Shown here: in pieces, positions 43,466-54,348 of the stretch | How positions within the stretch are numbered: the first letter of the stretch is position 1 | How the letters are laid out: the number at the start of each line of letters is the position of its first letter | Origin: Actinomadura sp. J1-007 | GTDB lineage: Bacteria > Actinomycetota > Actinomycetes > Streptosporangiales > Streptosporangiaceae | Length of the DNA stretch: 64,000 bases | Direction: 5' to 3' | Assembly: GCF_009793335.1 (NCBI RefSeq) | Contig: NZ_WING01000001.1 | Span: 7,068,001-7,132,000 of the forward strand | Made by a program: the position numbers and the translations under genes | Notes under the pieces: model-generated | Told to the model about the DNA's origin: nothing | Seen by the model: only the letters and a program-made list of their open reading frames with translations | Databases searched by the model: none

Positions 43466-43537
43466 TGGGCGATACTGGGATTGAACCAGTGGCCTCTACC
43501 GTGTCAAGGTAGCGCTCTCCCACTGAGCTAATCGCCC
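43466..43537 (-). tRNA. tRNA-Val (GAC)
   Basis: 72-nt cloverleaf: acceptor GGGCGAT/ATCGCCC, D-arm AGCTCAGTGGGAGAGC, anticodon stem CTACC/GGTAG with loop TTGACAC (anticodon GAC), T-arm CTGGTTCAATCCCAG. CCA is not encoded. Confidence 0.95.
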
Positions 43538-43541
43538 GTCG

Positions 43542-43612
43542 AGGTGGAGACGGGATTTGAACCCGTGTACACGGCTTTGCAGGCCGTTGCCTCGCCTCTC
43601 GGCCACTCCACC
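43542..43612 (-). tRNA. tRNA-Cys (GCA)
   Basis: 71-nt cloverleaf: acceptor GGTGGAG/CTCCACC with U73, anticodon loop CTGCAAA (anticodon GCA), T-arm CGGGTTCAAATCCCG. Four bases from the neighbouring tRNA-Val. Confidence 0.95.
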
Positions 43613-43638
43613 AGAGCGAGGCCTCCGAGACCTCTCAG

Positions 43639-43711
43639 AGCGGAAGACGGGATTTGAACCCGCGACCCTCACCTTGGCAAGGTGATGCTCTACCCCTGAG
43701 CCACTTCCGCT
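43639..43711 (-). tRNA. tRNA-Gly (GCC)
   Basis: 73-nt cloverleaf: acceptor GCGGAAG/CTTCCGC, anticodon stem CACC/GGTG with loop TTGCCAA (anticodon GCC), T-arm CGGGTTCAAATCCCG. It is the first gene of the Gly-Cys-Val tRNA unit, the usual actinobacterial order. Confidence 0.95.
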
Positions 43712-43839
43712 TGTCCGCCCGGGCCTCGCGGCCCCTGGCGACGGGGAAAACATTAGCGCGTCCCGCGCCGAACCCCAAACCGGTTTCCGCGCGAACGCTT
43801 CGCCGCACGTCGAAGGATGGGCCGCCTAGGCTCGTTGAC

Positions 43840-44554
43840 ATGGGCGAACACGTGCTGGAGGCGAACTTCGCGCCGGTCGCGGCGCTGCTGGCGGACCGGG
43901 CGCGGGCGGCGATGCTGAGCGCGCTGCTCGACGGGCGGCCGCTGGCCGCGGGAGAGCTCGCGCGTGCGGCGGGGGTGAGCGCGCAGACGGCGAGCGCGCA
44001 CCTCGGGCGGCTGCTGGACGGCGGGATGGTCACGGTCGTCAAGCAGGGGCGGCACCGGTACTACCGGCTGAGGAGCGCCGAGATCGCGCAGGTGATCGAG
44101 GCGATCTCGCGGATCAGCCCGCCGGTCGAGGTGCGCAGCCTGCGGCAGTCGCGGGACGCCAAGCGGCTGCACGTCGCGCGGACCTGCTACGACCACCTGG
44201 CGGGCGAGGCCGGGGTGGCGTTCTTCGAGGCGCTGCTCGGCGGGGGCCTGATCGAGGGCGGCGAGACCGGCGGGGCCGACGGGGCCTACGAGGTGACCGA
44301 CAAGGGCGAGGAGCGGTTCGGGGCATCGGGGTCGACGTCGCGGAGGTCCGCAAGGCCCGGCGGCGGTTCGCCGGGCACTGCCTCGACTGGACGGAGCGCC
44401 GCCCGCATCTGAACGGCGCGCTCGGCGCCGCGCTGACGGCCCGGATGATCGAGATCGGCTGGTTCGAGCGGGGCCGGACGCGGCGCGCGCTGAGCCTCAC
44501 CGAGCGCGGCGCGCGGGGCTCGCCGACTCGTTCGGCTGTGTCCTGCCCGAGTGA
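43840..44554 (+). CDS. ArsR-type helix-turn-helix regulator, two frameshifts
   Basis: It begins MGEHVLEANFAPVAALLADR and has the winged helix ELARAAGVSAQTASAHLGRLLDGGMVTV (residues 38-65). It continues through DHLAGEAGVAFFEALL. After a missing G at 44320-44323 the frame resumes as RGIGVDVAEVRKARRRFAG ... MIEIGWFERG; a second missing G at 44515-44518 leads to GLADSFGCVLPE and the stop at 44552. Repaired length is about 238 residues, typical for this two-domain ArsR-like family. Target unknown; it precedes the class IV aminotransferase by 49 bp. Confidence 0.82.
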
Positions 44555-44603
44555 GGGCCACGCCGTAGGGTGGGAGGTTCGGGGCTCAGCGAGGAGGCGT
44601 TCT

Positions 44604-45433
44604 GTGTCGGGCAAGGTGTGGCTGAACGGGGAACTGGTCGATCCCGAGCGGGCCGTGGTGTCGGTGTTCGACCACGGGATGCTGGTGGGGGACGGGGTCT
44701 TCGAGACGATCAAGGTCACCCGGGGGAGCCGTTCGCGCTGACCCGGCACCTGCGGCGGCTGGCCGGCTCGGCGGAGGGCCTGGGGCTGCCCGAGCCCGAT
44801 CACGACGCCCTCGCGCAGGGGGTCCTGGAGGTCCTCGCGGCGGCGCCGAAGTGGCCGCTGGCCCGGATCCGGATCACCTACACCAGCGGGCCCGGACCGC
44901 TCGGCTCAGACCGCGGCGACGACGGCCCGACGGTGTCGATCATCGCGGCGGAGCAGAAGCCGTTCCCCGCGACGGCGTCGGTGGCGGTGGTGCCGTGGAC
45001 GCGGAACGAGCGGGGCGCGATCGCCGGGCTCAAGACCACGTCGTACGCCGAGAACGCGCGCGCCCTGGCGTACGCGCGGGCGCGCGGCGGAGGCGAGGCG
45101 ATCTTCGGCAACAGCGTCGGCGACCTGTGCGAGGGGACCGGCACCAACATCTTCGTCGTGCGCGGCGGACGGCTCGTCACGCCGCCGCTGTCGTCCGGCT
45201 GCCTCGCCGGGGTGACGCGCGGGCTGGTGCTGGAGTGGTGCGGCGGCGAGGAGGAGGACGTGCCGCTCGACGAGCTCCACCGGGTCGACGAGGCGTTCCT
45301 GGCCTCCACGACGCGGGACGTCCAGCCGATCGGCCTGATCGACGGGGCCGCGCTGCCCGCCGCGCCGGGACCCGTCACGGCGGGCGCCATGGAGGCGTTC
45401 GCCAAGCGCGCCGCGGAGCTGATGGATCCGTAA
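44604..45433 (+). CDS. Class IV aminotransferase (aminodeoxychorismate lyase/BCAT-like), one frameshift
   Basis: A fold-type IV PLP enzyme: VWLNGELVDPERAVVSVFDHGMLVGDGVFETIKV, then after a missing G at 44722-44726, PFALTRHLRRLAGSAEGLGL. The PLP lysine is in IAGLKTTSYAENARAL, followed by NSVGDLCEGTGTNIFVV and CLAGVTRGLVLEW. Size and motifs fit PabC-type 4-amino-4-deoxychorismate lyase (folate) or a D-/branched-chain aminotransferase. GTG 44604 follows GAGGAGG. It lies 7 kb from the BGC and is more likely housekeeping. Confidence 0.85.
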
Positions 45434-45508
45434 GGGTGTCACTCCGGTGGGGCTTTACGCGATCCGTCTCATGGGTCACGTTAGCGGTGACGCTTGTAGG
45501 AGGTCACC

Positions 45509-47017
45509 GTGGGCTTCTCCAGACGGCGGATCATCGCGGCGTGCGCGGTCGCGGCCCTCGTGCCGGCGGGCTGCGGCGGAGGCGGCTCCTCGACCGATCC
45601 CGAACGGGGCAAGGACGCCAAGCGCTTCTCGCTGACCATCACCCGCAACGCGATCGAGGGCGGCAAGAACACCGAAGAGGCCGAGTGGATCGCCAAGAAG
45701 GTGATCCCGGCCTTCGAGGCCGCGCAGAAGGCGAAGGGCGTCACGGCGAAGGTGACGTTCCGGGGCCAGGGCGTCGATGACGAGGCGTACAAGACGAAAC
45801 TGGCCCTCGACCTCAAATCGCGGTCGGGCACCGACATCATGGATGTCGACGGCATCTGGGTGGGGGAGTTCGCCCAGGCCGGATACCTGCGCCCGCTGAG
45901 CGAGGTCGTCGGCGCGCCCGCCGACGGATGGGACGGCTGGCAGCACATTCCGGGCGCGGTGCAGCAGCTCGCGTCGTTCGAGGGGAAACGGTACGGAATC
46001 CCTCCGTCCACCGACGGGCGGCTGCTCTTCTACAACAAGAAGCTGTTCGCACGGGCGGGACTTCCAGAGGGCTGGCAGCCGAAGAGCTGGGCCGACATCC
46101 TCACCGCGGGCCGCGCCCTCAAGAAACTGCCCGGCGTCACGCCGATCCAGCTCAACGCGGGCACCGCCATGGGCGAGGCCACGACGATGCAGGGCGTTCT
46201 GCCTCTGCTGGCCGGTGCGGGCGCCGAAATCCGCTCGGCCGGTAAGTGGACCGGCGGCGGGCAGGCCGTACGGAACGTTCTCGGGCTGTACGCGCAGGTC
46301 TACGGGCAGGGGCTCGGCGACCCCAAGTTGCAGCAGGAGGCGAAGGGGCGCGACAAGTCGTTCGAGGAATTCGCGGACGGACGGATCGGAATCCTCGGTG
46401 AGGGCGACTACTTCTGGCGCGACGTCATCAACCCCAAGACGGGCGTGGCGAAGATGGGCACGCGCAACCAGGACGTGGGGTACGCGATGTTCCCGGCGAT
46501 GGCCCCGGGCAAGGGGATCCGCGGGCAGTCGTTCGTCAGCATGTCGGGCGGGGCGGTGACCGTCCTCAACCCCAACACGAAGTACCCGCAGCAGGCGTTC
46601 GAACTGCTCGCGTTCATGAACTCCCCGGCGATGACGAAGGCGCGCACGGCCGGGACGCCGGAGATCACGTCCCGGACGGACGTGAACAAGCAGATCCTCG
46701 CGGGCGACCCGTTCCTGACGTTCGTCGCCGACAGGATCCTGCCCATCACCGCGTACCGGCCGGGCGTCGCCGCGTACCCGGAGGTCTCCGTCGCCCTCCA
46801 GGAGGCCACGGCCGCCGTGGTCGCGGGGAAGAGCCCTGAGGAGGCCGCGGCGCGGTACGGCAAGAAGCTGGAGGGAATCGTCGGTGGCGCCGCCAACGTC
46901 GCCCCCGCTGACGAGGGCCCCGCCGTGGGCGCCTCCCCGGGGCCTCGCCGGGGGCTCCGCGACCGCCTCCCCGGGGGCCTCCGCGGGTGCCTCGCCGGTT
47001 CCGCCGGCTGCGGATGA
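45509..47017 (+). CDS. Carbohydrate ABC transporter substrate-binding lipoprotein
   Basis: A type 1 extracellular solute-binding protein. The lipobox is LVPAGCGGG after a basic-hydrophobic signal (MGFSRRRIIAACAVAA). Typical features follow: GIWVGEFAQAGYLRPLSEV, YGIPPSTDGRLLFYNKKLFARAG and LLAFMNSPAMTKAR. It delivers a sugar, probably an oligosaccharide or mannoside, to the two permeases downstream. The last ~35 residues are low-complexity. One missing C at 46902-46906 would give a natural stop at 46909-46911, so the true gene probably ends there. Confidence 0.9.
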   Translation: MGFSRRRIIAACAVAALVPAGCGGGGSSTDPERGKDAKRFSLTITRNAIEGGKNTEEAEWIAKKVIPAFEAAQKAKGVTAKVTFRGQGVDDEAYKTKLALDLKSRSGTDIMDVDGIWVGEFAQAGYLRPLSEVVGAPADGWDGWQHIPGAVQQLASFEGKRYGIPPSTDGRLLFYNKKLFARAGLPEGWQPKSWADILTAGRALKKLPGVTPIQLNAGTAMGEATTMQGVLPLLAGAGAEIRSAGKWTGGGQAVRNVLGLYAQVYGQGLGDPKLQQEAKGRDKSFEEFADGRIGILGEGDYFWRDVINPKTGVAKMGTRNQDVGYAMFPAMAPGKGIRGQSFVSMSGGAVTVLNPNTKYPQQAFELLAFMNSPAMTKARTAGTPEITSRTDVNKQILAGDPFLTFVADRILPITAYRPGVAAYPEVSVALQEATAAVVAGKSPEEAAARYGKKLEGIVGGAANVAPADEGPAVGASPGPRRGLRDRLPGGLRGCLAGSAGCG

Positions 47018-48148
47018 CGTCCGGCCGGGGCCGCGTTCCGCCGGCTCAGGGGCTTCGGGTGCGGTTCCGGCGGGCCCGGTGGGAGTCGTGGCCGGGGCGG
47101 CGGCGGTCGGGCGCGTGCGCGGGGACGACGCCGCGGGACTCGGACGCGGAAGGGCCGCCGCGTTCGTGGCGCCCGCGCTCGTCATGATCGCGGTCTTCCT
47201 GGTGTTCCCGGCGCTGTGGACGCTGTACCTGGGCGCGACGGACTACCGGCTCACCGGCCTCGCGGCGAGCGATCCGCGTTTCGTCGGTGCCCGCAACTAC
47301 GGTGACGTGCTGGGGGATGGGGAGTTCCACCGGTCGCTGTGGCTGACGTTGCAGTTCGTGGTCGGGTCGGCGGTCGTCGGGCAGACGGTGCTGGGGTTCG
47401 CGATCGCGTGGGTGATGCGCGAGCGGAAGGGGGTGGTGCGCAGGCTGGTCGAGGGGCTGGTCCTGCTCGCGTGGATCCTGCCGTCCTCGGTCATCGCGTT
47501 CCTGTGGATCGCGCTGCTCGACCGCGACGGCGGCACGCTCAACGCGCTGCTCGGCACGCCCGGCAACGCCCTGCTGCTCGACCATCCGATGGCGTGCGTG
47601 ATCGTGTTCAACATCTGGCGCGGCACCGCGTTCTCGATGATGCTGTACGGCGCGGCGCTGGGGAACGTTCCGCCGTCGCATCTAGAGACGGCGCGGCTCG
47701 CCGGGGCGTCCACCTGGCAGACGCTGCGCGACGCGGTGTTCCCGCGCATCCGCGGGCACGTGCTGACGAGCCTGCTGCTGGTGAGCCTGTGGACGTTCAA
47801 CGACTTCACGCCGTTCCTGATCACGGCGGGCGGGCCGGACGGGCGCTCGGAGATCATGTCGGTGTACGTCTACCGGACCGCGCTCGGCGACGGCCGCCTC
47901 GGCTTCGGCGCCGCGATCTCGCTGGTCATGATCCTGATCAACCTGGCCATCGCCCTCCTCTACCTGCGCGCCCTGCGCGAACGCGGCGCGACCGCCCCGC
48001 GAAAGGACCGGTCGGAACGCGGGAGCGGGCGGGGAGGCGGGCTTGGAGCCGGGCTCGGACGCGGACGTGGTGGCCGCCGCGGGCTCGGAGGCGGGCGCGG
48101 GGCCGGGGCGGCGCTCGACGCGCGGGGCGCGGGGAGGGAGGCGCGTGA
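46884..48148 (+). CDS. Sugar ABC transporter permease 1 (MalF-like), probable frameshift near the end
   Basis: A six-helix MalF-type permease: AAAFVAPALVMIAVFLVFP (helix 1), GFAIAWVMRERKG and the EAA loop ETARLAGASTWQTLRDAVFPRI. The N-terminal 65 residues are Pro/Ala-rich and overlap the binding-protein gene; a GTG at 47079 may be the real start. After helix 6 (LAIALLYLRALRER) the frame has no stop. A missing base between about 47990 and 48140 would give a stop at 48146-48148, sharing GTGA with permease 2, as expected in this operon. Confidence 0.85.
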
Positions 48149-48972
48149 ACGAGGTCGTGAAGGAGGTGCTGCGGAGGATCGGCCTGGCGACGTTCGTGTC
48201 GGCGGTTCTGGGGTTCTTCGCGCTGCCGCTGCTGTGGCTGGCGTTCGCGCCGTTCGACGCGGAGCCGGGGATCTCGGTGTCGCTGCCCGAGTTCACGCTC
48301 GACAACTTCCGGATCCTGATGGACAACCCGTACGCGCTCGCCTCGCTGCGCAACTCGGTGCTGCTGGCCGCCGGGACGGCCGCGCTCGTGGTGACGTGCG
48401 CGGCGTTCGCGGCGTACGCGCTGAGCCGGGTGCGCGTGCCCGGCCGCGACGCGCTGCTGTACGTCCTGCTGCTGCTGTCGTCCATCATCACGGGGACCGC
48501 GGCGATGGTCCCGGTGTTCCTGCTCGCGTTCAACCTGCACCTGATCGACTCGCGGCTCGGCGTGGTCCTGGTGCTGACCGGCGGGCTGCTCCCCGCCGCG
48601 ATCTTCCTGCTGAAGGACTTCACCGACGCGACGCCGACGTCGTACGAGGAGGCCGCGCGGGTGTTCGGGGCGTCCCCGTCGCAGGTGCTGCGGCACGTCG
48701 TCGTGCCGGTCATCCGGCCAGGGCTCGCCACGGTCACGGTGTGGACGGTCGCGCAGGTGTGGGGCGACTTCCTCATGCCGTTCCTGCTGCTGCGCGACCC
48801 GGACAAGGCGCCCGCGTCGGTGATCATGTACACGTTCTACACCGAGGGCGGGCAGCCCGATCTGGCGCTGATCTCGACGTTCTCGCTGCTGTACGCGCTG
48901 CCGGTGGTGGTGATGTACCTGTTCGTGAGCCGCCGCTACGGGTTCCGCTTCCACGGAGGGATCAAGCGCTGA
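48145..48972 (+). CDS. Sugar ABC transporter permease 2 (MalG-like)
   Basis: A 275-residue MalG-type permease: FVSAVLGFFALPLLWLAFAPF (helix 1), FAAYALSRVRVPGRDALL, and the EAA loop SYEEAARVFGASPSQVLRHV near residue 170, with the C-terminal YLFVSRRYGFRFHGGIKR. GTG 48145 follows GGGAGGGAGG. It overlaps the ATPase start (TGATG). Together with permease 1 it forms the membrane channel. Confidence 0.93.
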   Translation: MNEVVKEVLRRIGLATFVSAVLGFFALPLLWLAFAPFDAEPGISVSLPEFTLDNFRILMDNPYALASLRNSVLLAAGTAALVVTCAAFAAYALSRVRVPGRDALLYVLLLLSSIITGTAAMVPVFLLAFNLHLIDSRLGVVLVLTGGLLPAAIFLLKDFTDATPTSYEEAARVFGASPSQVLRHVVVPVIRPGLATVTVWTVAQVWGDFLMPFLLLRDPDKAPASVIMYTFYTEGGQPDLALISTFSLLYALPVVVMYLFVSRRYGFRFHGGIKR

Positions 48973-50072
48973 TGTCGGCGATCACCACAAGGGGACTGAC
49001 CAAGGACTACCCCGGCGGCGTGCGCGCCCTCGACGCGCTCGACCTCGACGTCGCCGAGGGGGAGTTCTTCGCGCTGCTCGGCCCGTCCGGCTGCGGCAAG
49101 ACGACCCTGCTGCGCACCGTCGCGGGACTGGAGAGCGCCACGTCCGGAACGATTCACATGGGCGACACCGACGTCACGCGCATGCCCCCGGGACGGCGTG
49201 ACGTCGGCATGGTCTTCCAGGATTACGCGCTGTTTCCCCACATGACCGTGCTCGACAACATCGCGTACCCGCTCCGCATCAAGAAAAGGCCGCGTTCCGT
49301 ACGGCACGGCAAGGCGGAGGATGTCGCGCACTATCTCGGCCTGGACGGCCTGCTTTCCCGGCGTCCCGGCGAGTTGTCGGGGGGCCAGCAGCAGCGAGTG
49401 GCGCTCGCCCGCGCCCTCGTCGCAGAACCGCAGCTTTTTCTGCTGGATGAGCCGCTTTCCAACCTCGACGCGCGGCTCCGCCTGGAAGCCCGCACGTTCC
49501 TCAAGCAACTCCAGCAGAGACTCGGCGTCACCACCGTTTTCGTCACGCACGACCAGGCCGAAGCCCTTGCCCTGGCCGACCGCATCGCGGTGATGGAATC
49601 GGGCCGGATCCGCCAGCTCGGCTCCCCGACCGAGGTCTTCCGCCGTCCGGCCAACCTCTTCGTCGCCTCGTTCATCGGCTCCACGCCGATGAACCTCCTC
49701 CCCGGACGGGTACGAGAAGAACGGATCGTGGCCGCCGGGACCGAGCTTCCCCTGCCCGCCGAGGCTCGCGACCTGGTGACCGAGGGAGAGGCGGTGGTGT
49801 ACGGAGTGCGCCCCGAATACCTGGACGCCCTCCCGTCCGCCGAGGACGGCGCGTTCGAAGGCACGGTCTCCGTGGTGGAGAACCTGGGCGGCAGTTCCCT
49901 GGTCACCCTCGATGTGGCCGACGAGCCCGTTCGCGTGGTCGTCGGAGAGGAACGGGCGCAGCAGCTCGCCCCCGGCGACCGCGCCTGGGCGCGCCCCCGC
50001 GCGGGCCGTGTTCTCCTCTACCGCGACGGTGACCTCATCACGTCCGACGAGGTTCCGGCCGCAGCCCCATGA
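48972..50072 (+). CDS. Sugar ABC transporter ATPase (MsmX/UgpC-like)
   Basis: A 366-residue CUT1-type ATPase: Walker A LLGPSGCGKTTLLRTVAG, Q-loop MVFQDYALFPHMTV, signature LSGGQQQRVALARAL, Walker B LFLLDEPLSNLDARLR and His switch VFVTHDQAEALALADRI. A C-terminal OB/TOBE regulatory domain follows (FIGSTPMNLLPGRV, VYGVRPEYLDAL). It powers the permease pair. The gene closes the transport part of the operon; 171 bp later the PHP gene begins. Confidence 0.95.
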   Translation: MSAITTRGLTKDYPGGVRALDALDLDVAEGEFFALLGPSGCGKTTLLRTVAGLESATSGTIHMGDTDVTRMPPGRRDVGMVFQDYALFPHMTVLDNIAYPLRIKKRPRSVRHGKAEDVAHYLGLDGLLSRRPGELSGGQQQRVALARALVAEPQLFLLDEPLSNLDARLRLEARTFLKQLQQRLGVTTVFVTHDQAEALALADRIAVMESGRIRQLGSPTEVFRRPANLFVASFIGSTPMNLLPGRVREERIVAAGTELPLPAEARDLVTEGEAVVYGVRPEYLDALPSAEDGAFEGTVSVVENLGGSSLVTLDVADEPVRVVVGEERAQQLAPGDRAWARPRAGRVLLYRDGDLITSDEVPAAAP

Positions 50073-50243
50073 CCCGCCGACCCGTACTCAGAGAAATCGC
50101 ACTCCGAACGCCTCGTTGCGGCGGACTCGGAGCGCCGGGGGAGTCGAAAGCACGAGCCGGGCGATCCCGCAGAGGGAATGGAGCGAGCCGGGGCTGGGGC
50201 GGGGAGTTTTGCAAGGACGGAACGTGGCGTATGGGGAGGGCTG

Positions 50244-51551
50244 ATGGCCGGAGGCAGGGAACGGGCGGTCGTGCACGGGGGCCGGTGGACGTTGGACGAT
50301 CGGCTCGAACGCGGGCTGAGGGAGTTGCCCGTGGAGGTGCCGCCCGGGACGGCGTCGCTCACGGTCCGTCTGTCGTACGACGCCGATCCCGGGGTGATCG
50401 ACCTCGGCTGCGCCGGGCCCGGTGGGTTCCGCGGCTGGTCGGGCGGGGCGAGGCGCGAGTTCACGATCGCGCCGGGATGGGCGACGCCCGGCTACCTGCC
50501 GGGCGAGCTGGAACCGGGGCTGTGGCACGTCTGGCTCGGACTGCACCGCATTCCCGTGGACGGCCTGGCGTACGAGGTCACCGCGACGACGTCGACCACC
50601 GTCCCGCCACCGCCTGACGCTCCGGCCCGGCCTCCGGTGCCCGAACGGCCGCCGCGCCGCGACTTGCCCGCGCGATCCGGGATGCGGTGGCTGGCCGGGG
50701 ACCTGCACGCCCACACGGTCCACAGCGACGGCACGCTGACCGTTCACGAACTCGCCTGCCTGGCCGCGTCCCGAGGACTCGACTATCTGGCCGTCACCGA
50801 CCACAACACCGTCGGACACCATCCCGAGTTGCCTGCGGCGGCGGCGTATTCGGGGGTGATCCTCGTTCCCGGCCAGGAGGTCACCACGGATCTGGGCCAC
50901 GCCAACGTGTTCGGCCCTCGTTCGTCCGCGCTCTCCGTCGCGGCGGACGTCGCCGCGGGCGGTTCGCCAGGCGAATCGGTGGGCGAGTCGGCGGCCGAGA
51001 AGCTGGGCTGGATCGATTTCCGGTGCCCGGCCGAGGAGTGGGTGGCGGGCGCGGCGGCGTACGGCTCGCTGATCTCGGTCAACCATCCGCTCAGCGGCGA
51101 CTGCGCGTGGCGGCAGCCGCTTCCCGAGGCGGCCCGCCCCCGGCTGGCGGAGGTCTGGCACTCGGCCTGGTGGGACCGGCGGTGGGGCGCCCCGCTCGCG
51201 TGGGCGCGGCTGTGGCGGCCCGACGTCGTACCGCTGGGCGGCAGCGACTACCACGACCCGGCGCAGCACAAGCTGCTCGGCGAGCCGGTGACGTGGGTCC
51301 TCGCCGAGGACGACGACGTGCTGGGCGGCCTCGCCGCGGGCCGTACGGCGGTGGCCGCCGGACGCGACGCGCCGGTGCTGCTGCGCGTGGAGGACGACCT
51401 CATCGCGGTCGGCGCCGACGGAACCGTGCTGGTCAGACCCGACGGACGCCGCGAGGTCGTCCGCGGCGACCACTACCGCACGGCCGCGAAGGCGGACGGG
51501 ATGCATCGCCTGGAGTCCTACGAGAACGAGGTGATCGCGCTGTGCGGGTGA
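50244..51551 (+). CDS. PHP-domain metallophosphoesterase/hydrolase
   Basis: A 435-residue protein with a beta-rich N-terminal domain and a PHP domain: DLHAHTVHSDGTLTVHELA (metal residues DLHAHT), YLAVTDHNTVGHHPEL, PGQEVTTDLGHANVFG and GGSDYHDP. Members hydrolyse phosphoesters or act in sugar metabolism (the CehA/McbA group has this layout). GGGGAGGG precedes ATG 50244. It shares GTGA with the alpha-mannosidase gene, so a role in processing imported phosphorylated or N-glycan-like sugars is likely. Confidence 0.85.
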   Translation: MAGGRERAVVHGGRWTLDDRLERGLRELPVEVPPGTASLTVRLSYDADPGVIDLGCAGPGGFRGWSGGARREFTIAPGWATPGYLPGELEPGLWHVWLGLHRIPVDGLAYEVTATTSTTVPPPPDAPARPPVPERPPRRDLPARSGMRWLAGDLHAHTVHSDGTLTVHELACLAASRGLDYLAVTDHNTVGHHPELPAAAAYSGVILVPGQEVTTDLGHANVFGPRSSALSVAADVAAGGSPGESVGESAAEKLGWIDFRCPAEEWVAGAAAYGSLISVNHPLSGDCAWRQPLPEAARPRLAEVWHSAWWDRRWGAPLAWARLWRPDVVPLGGSDYHDPAQHKLLGEPVTWVLAEDDDVLGGLAAGRTAVAAGRDAPVLLRVEDDLIAVGADGTVLVRPDGRREVVRGDHYRTAAKADGMHRLESYENEVIALCG

Positions 51552-54348
51552 CCCGAGCGACCTCAGACCCCGTGGCTGACGGGCCGATCATCGTCGTTCC
51601 GCACACGCACTGGGACCGGGAATGGTATCTGCCTTTCCAGCGCTTCCGGCTGCGGTTGGTGTCGCTTCTCGACACGGTCATCGAAAGAATGGAACGCGAC
51701 GCCCGGTGGCATTTCACGCTCGACGGACAGATGGCCGCGGTCGATGACTATCTGGAGATCCGTCCAGAGCGCCGAGAACGGCTCGCTGCGCTCGTACGCG
51801 ACGGGCGGCTCGCGGTCGGGCCCTGGCAGATCCTGAACGACGAGTTCCTGTGCTCCGGCGAGAACATCGTCCGCAACCTCGAACTCGGCCTCCGCAGGTC
51901 GGCGGAGCTGGGCGCGGCGATGATGGCGGGATACCTCCCCGACCAGTTCGGCCACTGCGCGCAGATGCCGCAGATCCTGCGGCTGGCCGGGATCGAGCAC
52001 GCCTGCGTCTGGCGCGGCGTCCCGGCGGGCGTGCGGTCTCACGCGTTCGCCTGGGGGGCGCCGGACGGCACAACGATACGTACCCAGTACCTTCCGGAAG
52101 GCGGTTACGGAAACGCCGCCGGAATGTTCGAGAGCTTCTCAGAACCCGAGAATTCACCTCCCTCGGAGACCGCTCCCGGCGCAGATGTTCTGCCGCGCCG
52201 GGCAGAGGATTTCACCGTTCGGATGCGGCGCTGGTATCCGGAAGGCGGCCCTTTGCTGGCGATGTACGGGGCCGACCACACCGCGCCCGCCGCCGATCTC
52301 GCCGACCGGATCGCCGCCGCCGGACGGCCCATGCGCCTGGCCACGCTCTCCGGCTACTTCGCGGGCGTCGATCCGTCCACGGACGGCCTCACCCGGGTGA
52401 GCGGCGAACTCCGTTCGCACGCGCGGGCCAACATCCTGCCCGGCGTCCTGTCCGCCCGCGTCCACCTCAAGCACGCCATGTCCCACGCGGAACGCGTCGT
52501 GGAACGCTACGCCGAGCCGCTCGCCGCCCTCTGGTACACCGGCTCCGCGCAGCGTTTCCTGGACCTGGCGTGGCGGCGCCTCATCGAGGTGAGCTGCCAC
52601 GACTCGGTCACCGGATGCGGCAGCGACGAGACCGCCGAACAGGTCGCCGCCCGCATGGCGGAGGCGGAGCAACTCGGTCGCGCCGTCTGCGACCTCGTCA
52701 CCGCGGAACGAGCCGCCGCGCTGCCCACGGTGCACACCTTGTTTTCAACCCGTCCCCGGCGCCTCGCACGGACATCGTGATTCTGGACGTCGCGTCCGAC
52801 GGCGAGCCGTCCCTCCAGACCGCCGACGGCCGGCCCGTTCCGACGCAGACCCTGGACATCGCGCCTGTCGTGCTGGACGACGCCGTACACCCGGCGGAGA
52901 AACTCCCTCTCGTCCTAGAGCGGGTGTACGGACGAGTGCTGTTCGGCCAGGAAGTCAGAGATTGGGCGGTCGCGCCGCAGGAACGCACGCTGACGTTCTG
53001 GGTGACGCGCCGCGCCGACGTGCCGTTCGACATCGGAGACGTTCGCAAGGCGTTGCGGGACGCGGACGGCGATTGGCGGGTACGCATCCTCGCCGACCCG
53101 CGCCGTACGGTCGCCGCTGCGGTGCACGTACCCGCCCTGGGCCTGACGTCGATTCACCCATCTCCCGCCGCAGACGCAGCGGCAAGCGACGCCCGGCGCG
53201 GCGCGCCGTCGAACGCGCAACCCGTACGGGGCGACGGGAGAGTGCTCGACAACGGGCTGCTGGTCGCGGAGGCACGCGATGACGGGACGATCTCGCTGCG
53301 CGCCCCCGGCGGGGTGGTGATCGAAGGCATCGGCCGGGTCGTGGACGGTGGCGACCTGGGCGACTCCTACAACTACGCACCGCCGCGCACGGACCGCCTC
53401 ATCGACACGCCCCTGGACGTACGGATCGACGCCGTCCGACCAGGCCCGCTGACCGCCGCGTTCGACATCCTGCGGACGTACCGCTGGCCCGCGTCGGGAG
53501 ACGCCGCGGCCGACGCGCGCACGCACGCGACGGAGGACGTCAAGGTCGTGACGCGCGTCGAACTGCGCGCGGGCGAACCGTTCCTGCGGATGCGCGTCAC
53601 GTTCGACAACCGCTGCGACGACCACCGTGTACGCCTGCACATGCCGTTGCCGCGCATGGCGTCGTCCTCGTTCGCGGAAGGGCAGTTCGCGGTCGTCGAA
53701 CGGGCACTGACCGCCGAAGGCGGATTCGGAGAGAAACCGCTGCCGACCTATCCCGCGTCCGGGTTCGTCGCGGCGGGCGGGCTCGCCGTGCTGCTCGACC
53801 ATGTCACCGAGTACGAGGTGGTCGAGGACGGCCGGGAAATGGCGCTGACGGTGCTCCGTTCGACCGGATTCCTGTCGCGCGACCGCAACGCCTACCGCGA
53901 CCAACCCGCAGGCCCTCAACTCGCGACCCCGAACGGCCAATGCAGGGGACAACGGTCCGTTGCCCTGGCCGTCCTCCCGTACGAAGGCGAACGCCCGCCC
54001 CACACCGTCATCCAGGCCGCCGAGCACTTCCGCCACGACCTGCTCACCGCTGAGGGATACGGCCCGGCAGCAGCAACGCCGCCCGCCCCGCAGAACGGAA
54101 TCGAGGTGACCGGCGAAGGTGTCGCGTTGACGAGCCTGCGCGAACGCGACGGTCAGCTCGAAATCCGCCTGGTCGCCCTCGGCGCGACCTCTCAGACGAC
54201 AGCGAACGTGACGGGTGCGTTCACCGACGCCGTACGGGTGGACCTCCTCGGAAATCCGGTCGAGACACTGAACGTCACCGACGGCGCAACAGCAATCCAA
54301 ATGCGCCCATCGGAAATCGTCACGATGCGCCTCACCCCACCCCGCTAA
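51548..54348 (+). CDS. GH38 alpha-mannosidase, one frameshift
   Basis: Catalytic domain: VVPHTHWDREWYLPFQ (zinc residues), GYLPDQFGHCAQMPQILRLAG (nucleophile Asp), LSARVHLKHAMSHAERVVERY and EVSCHDSVTGCGSDETA. After a missing base near 52730 the middle and C-terminal beta domains continue (HLVFNPSPAP ... VTFDNRCDDHRVRL ... VEVVED-like end). Repaired length is about 933 residues, normal for bacterial GH38. No signal peptide is seen, so it probably cleaves imported mannosides in the cytoplasm. It ends convergent with ppgK. Confidence 0.9.

Noticed and set aside
46884..50072. A single giant fusion of permease and ATPase
   Set aside because: The long open frame exists only because permease 1 lacks its stop; permease 2 and the ATPase have their own starts with normal overlaps, so a missing base is more likely.
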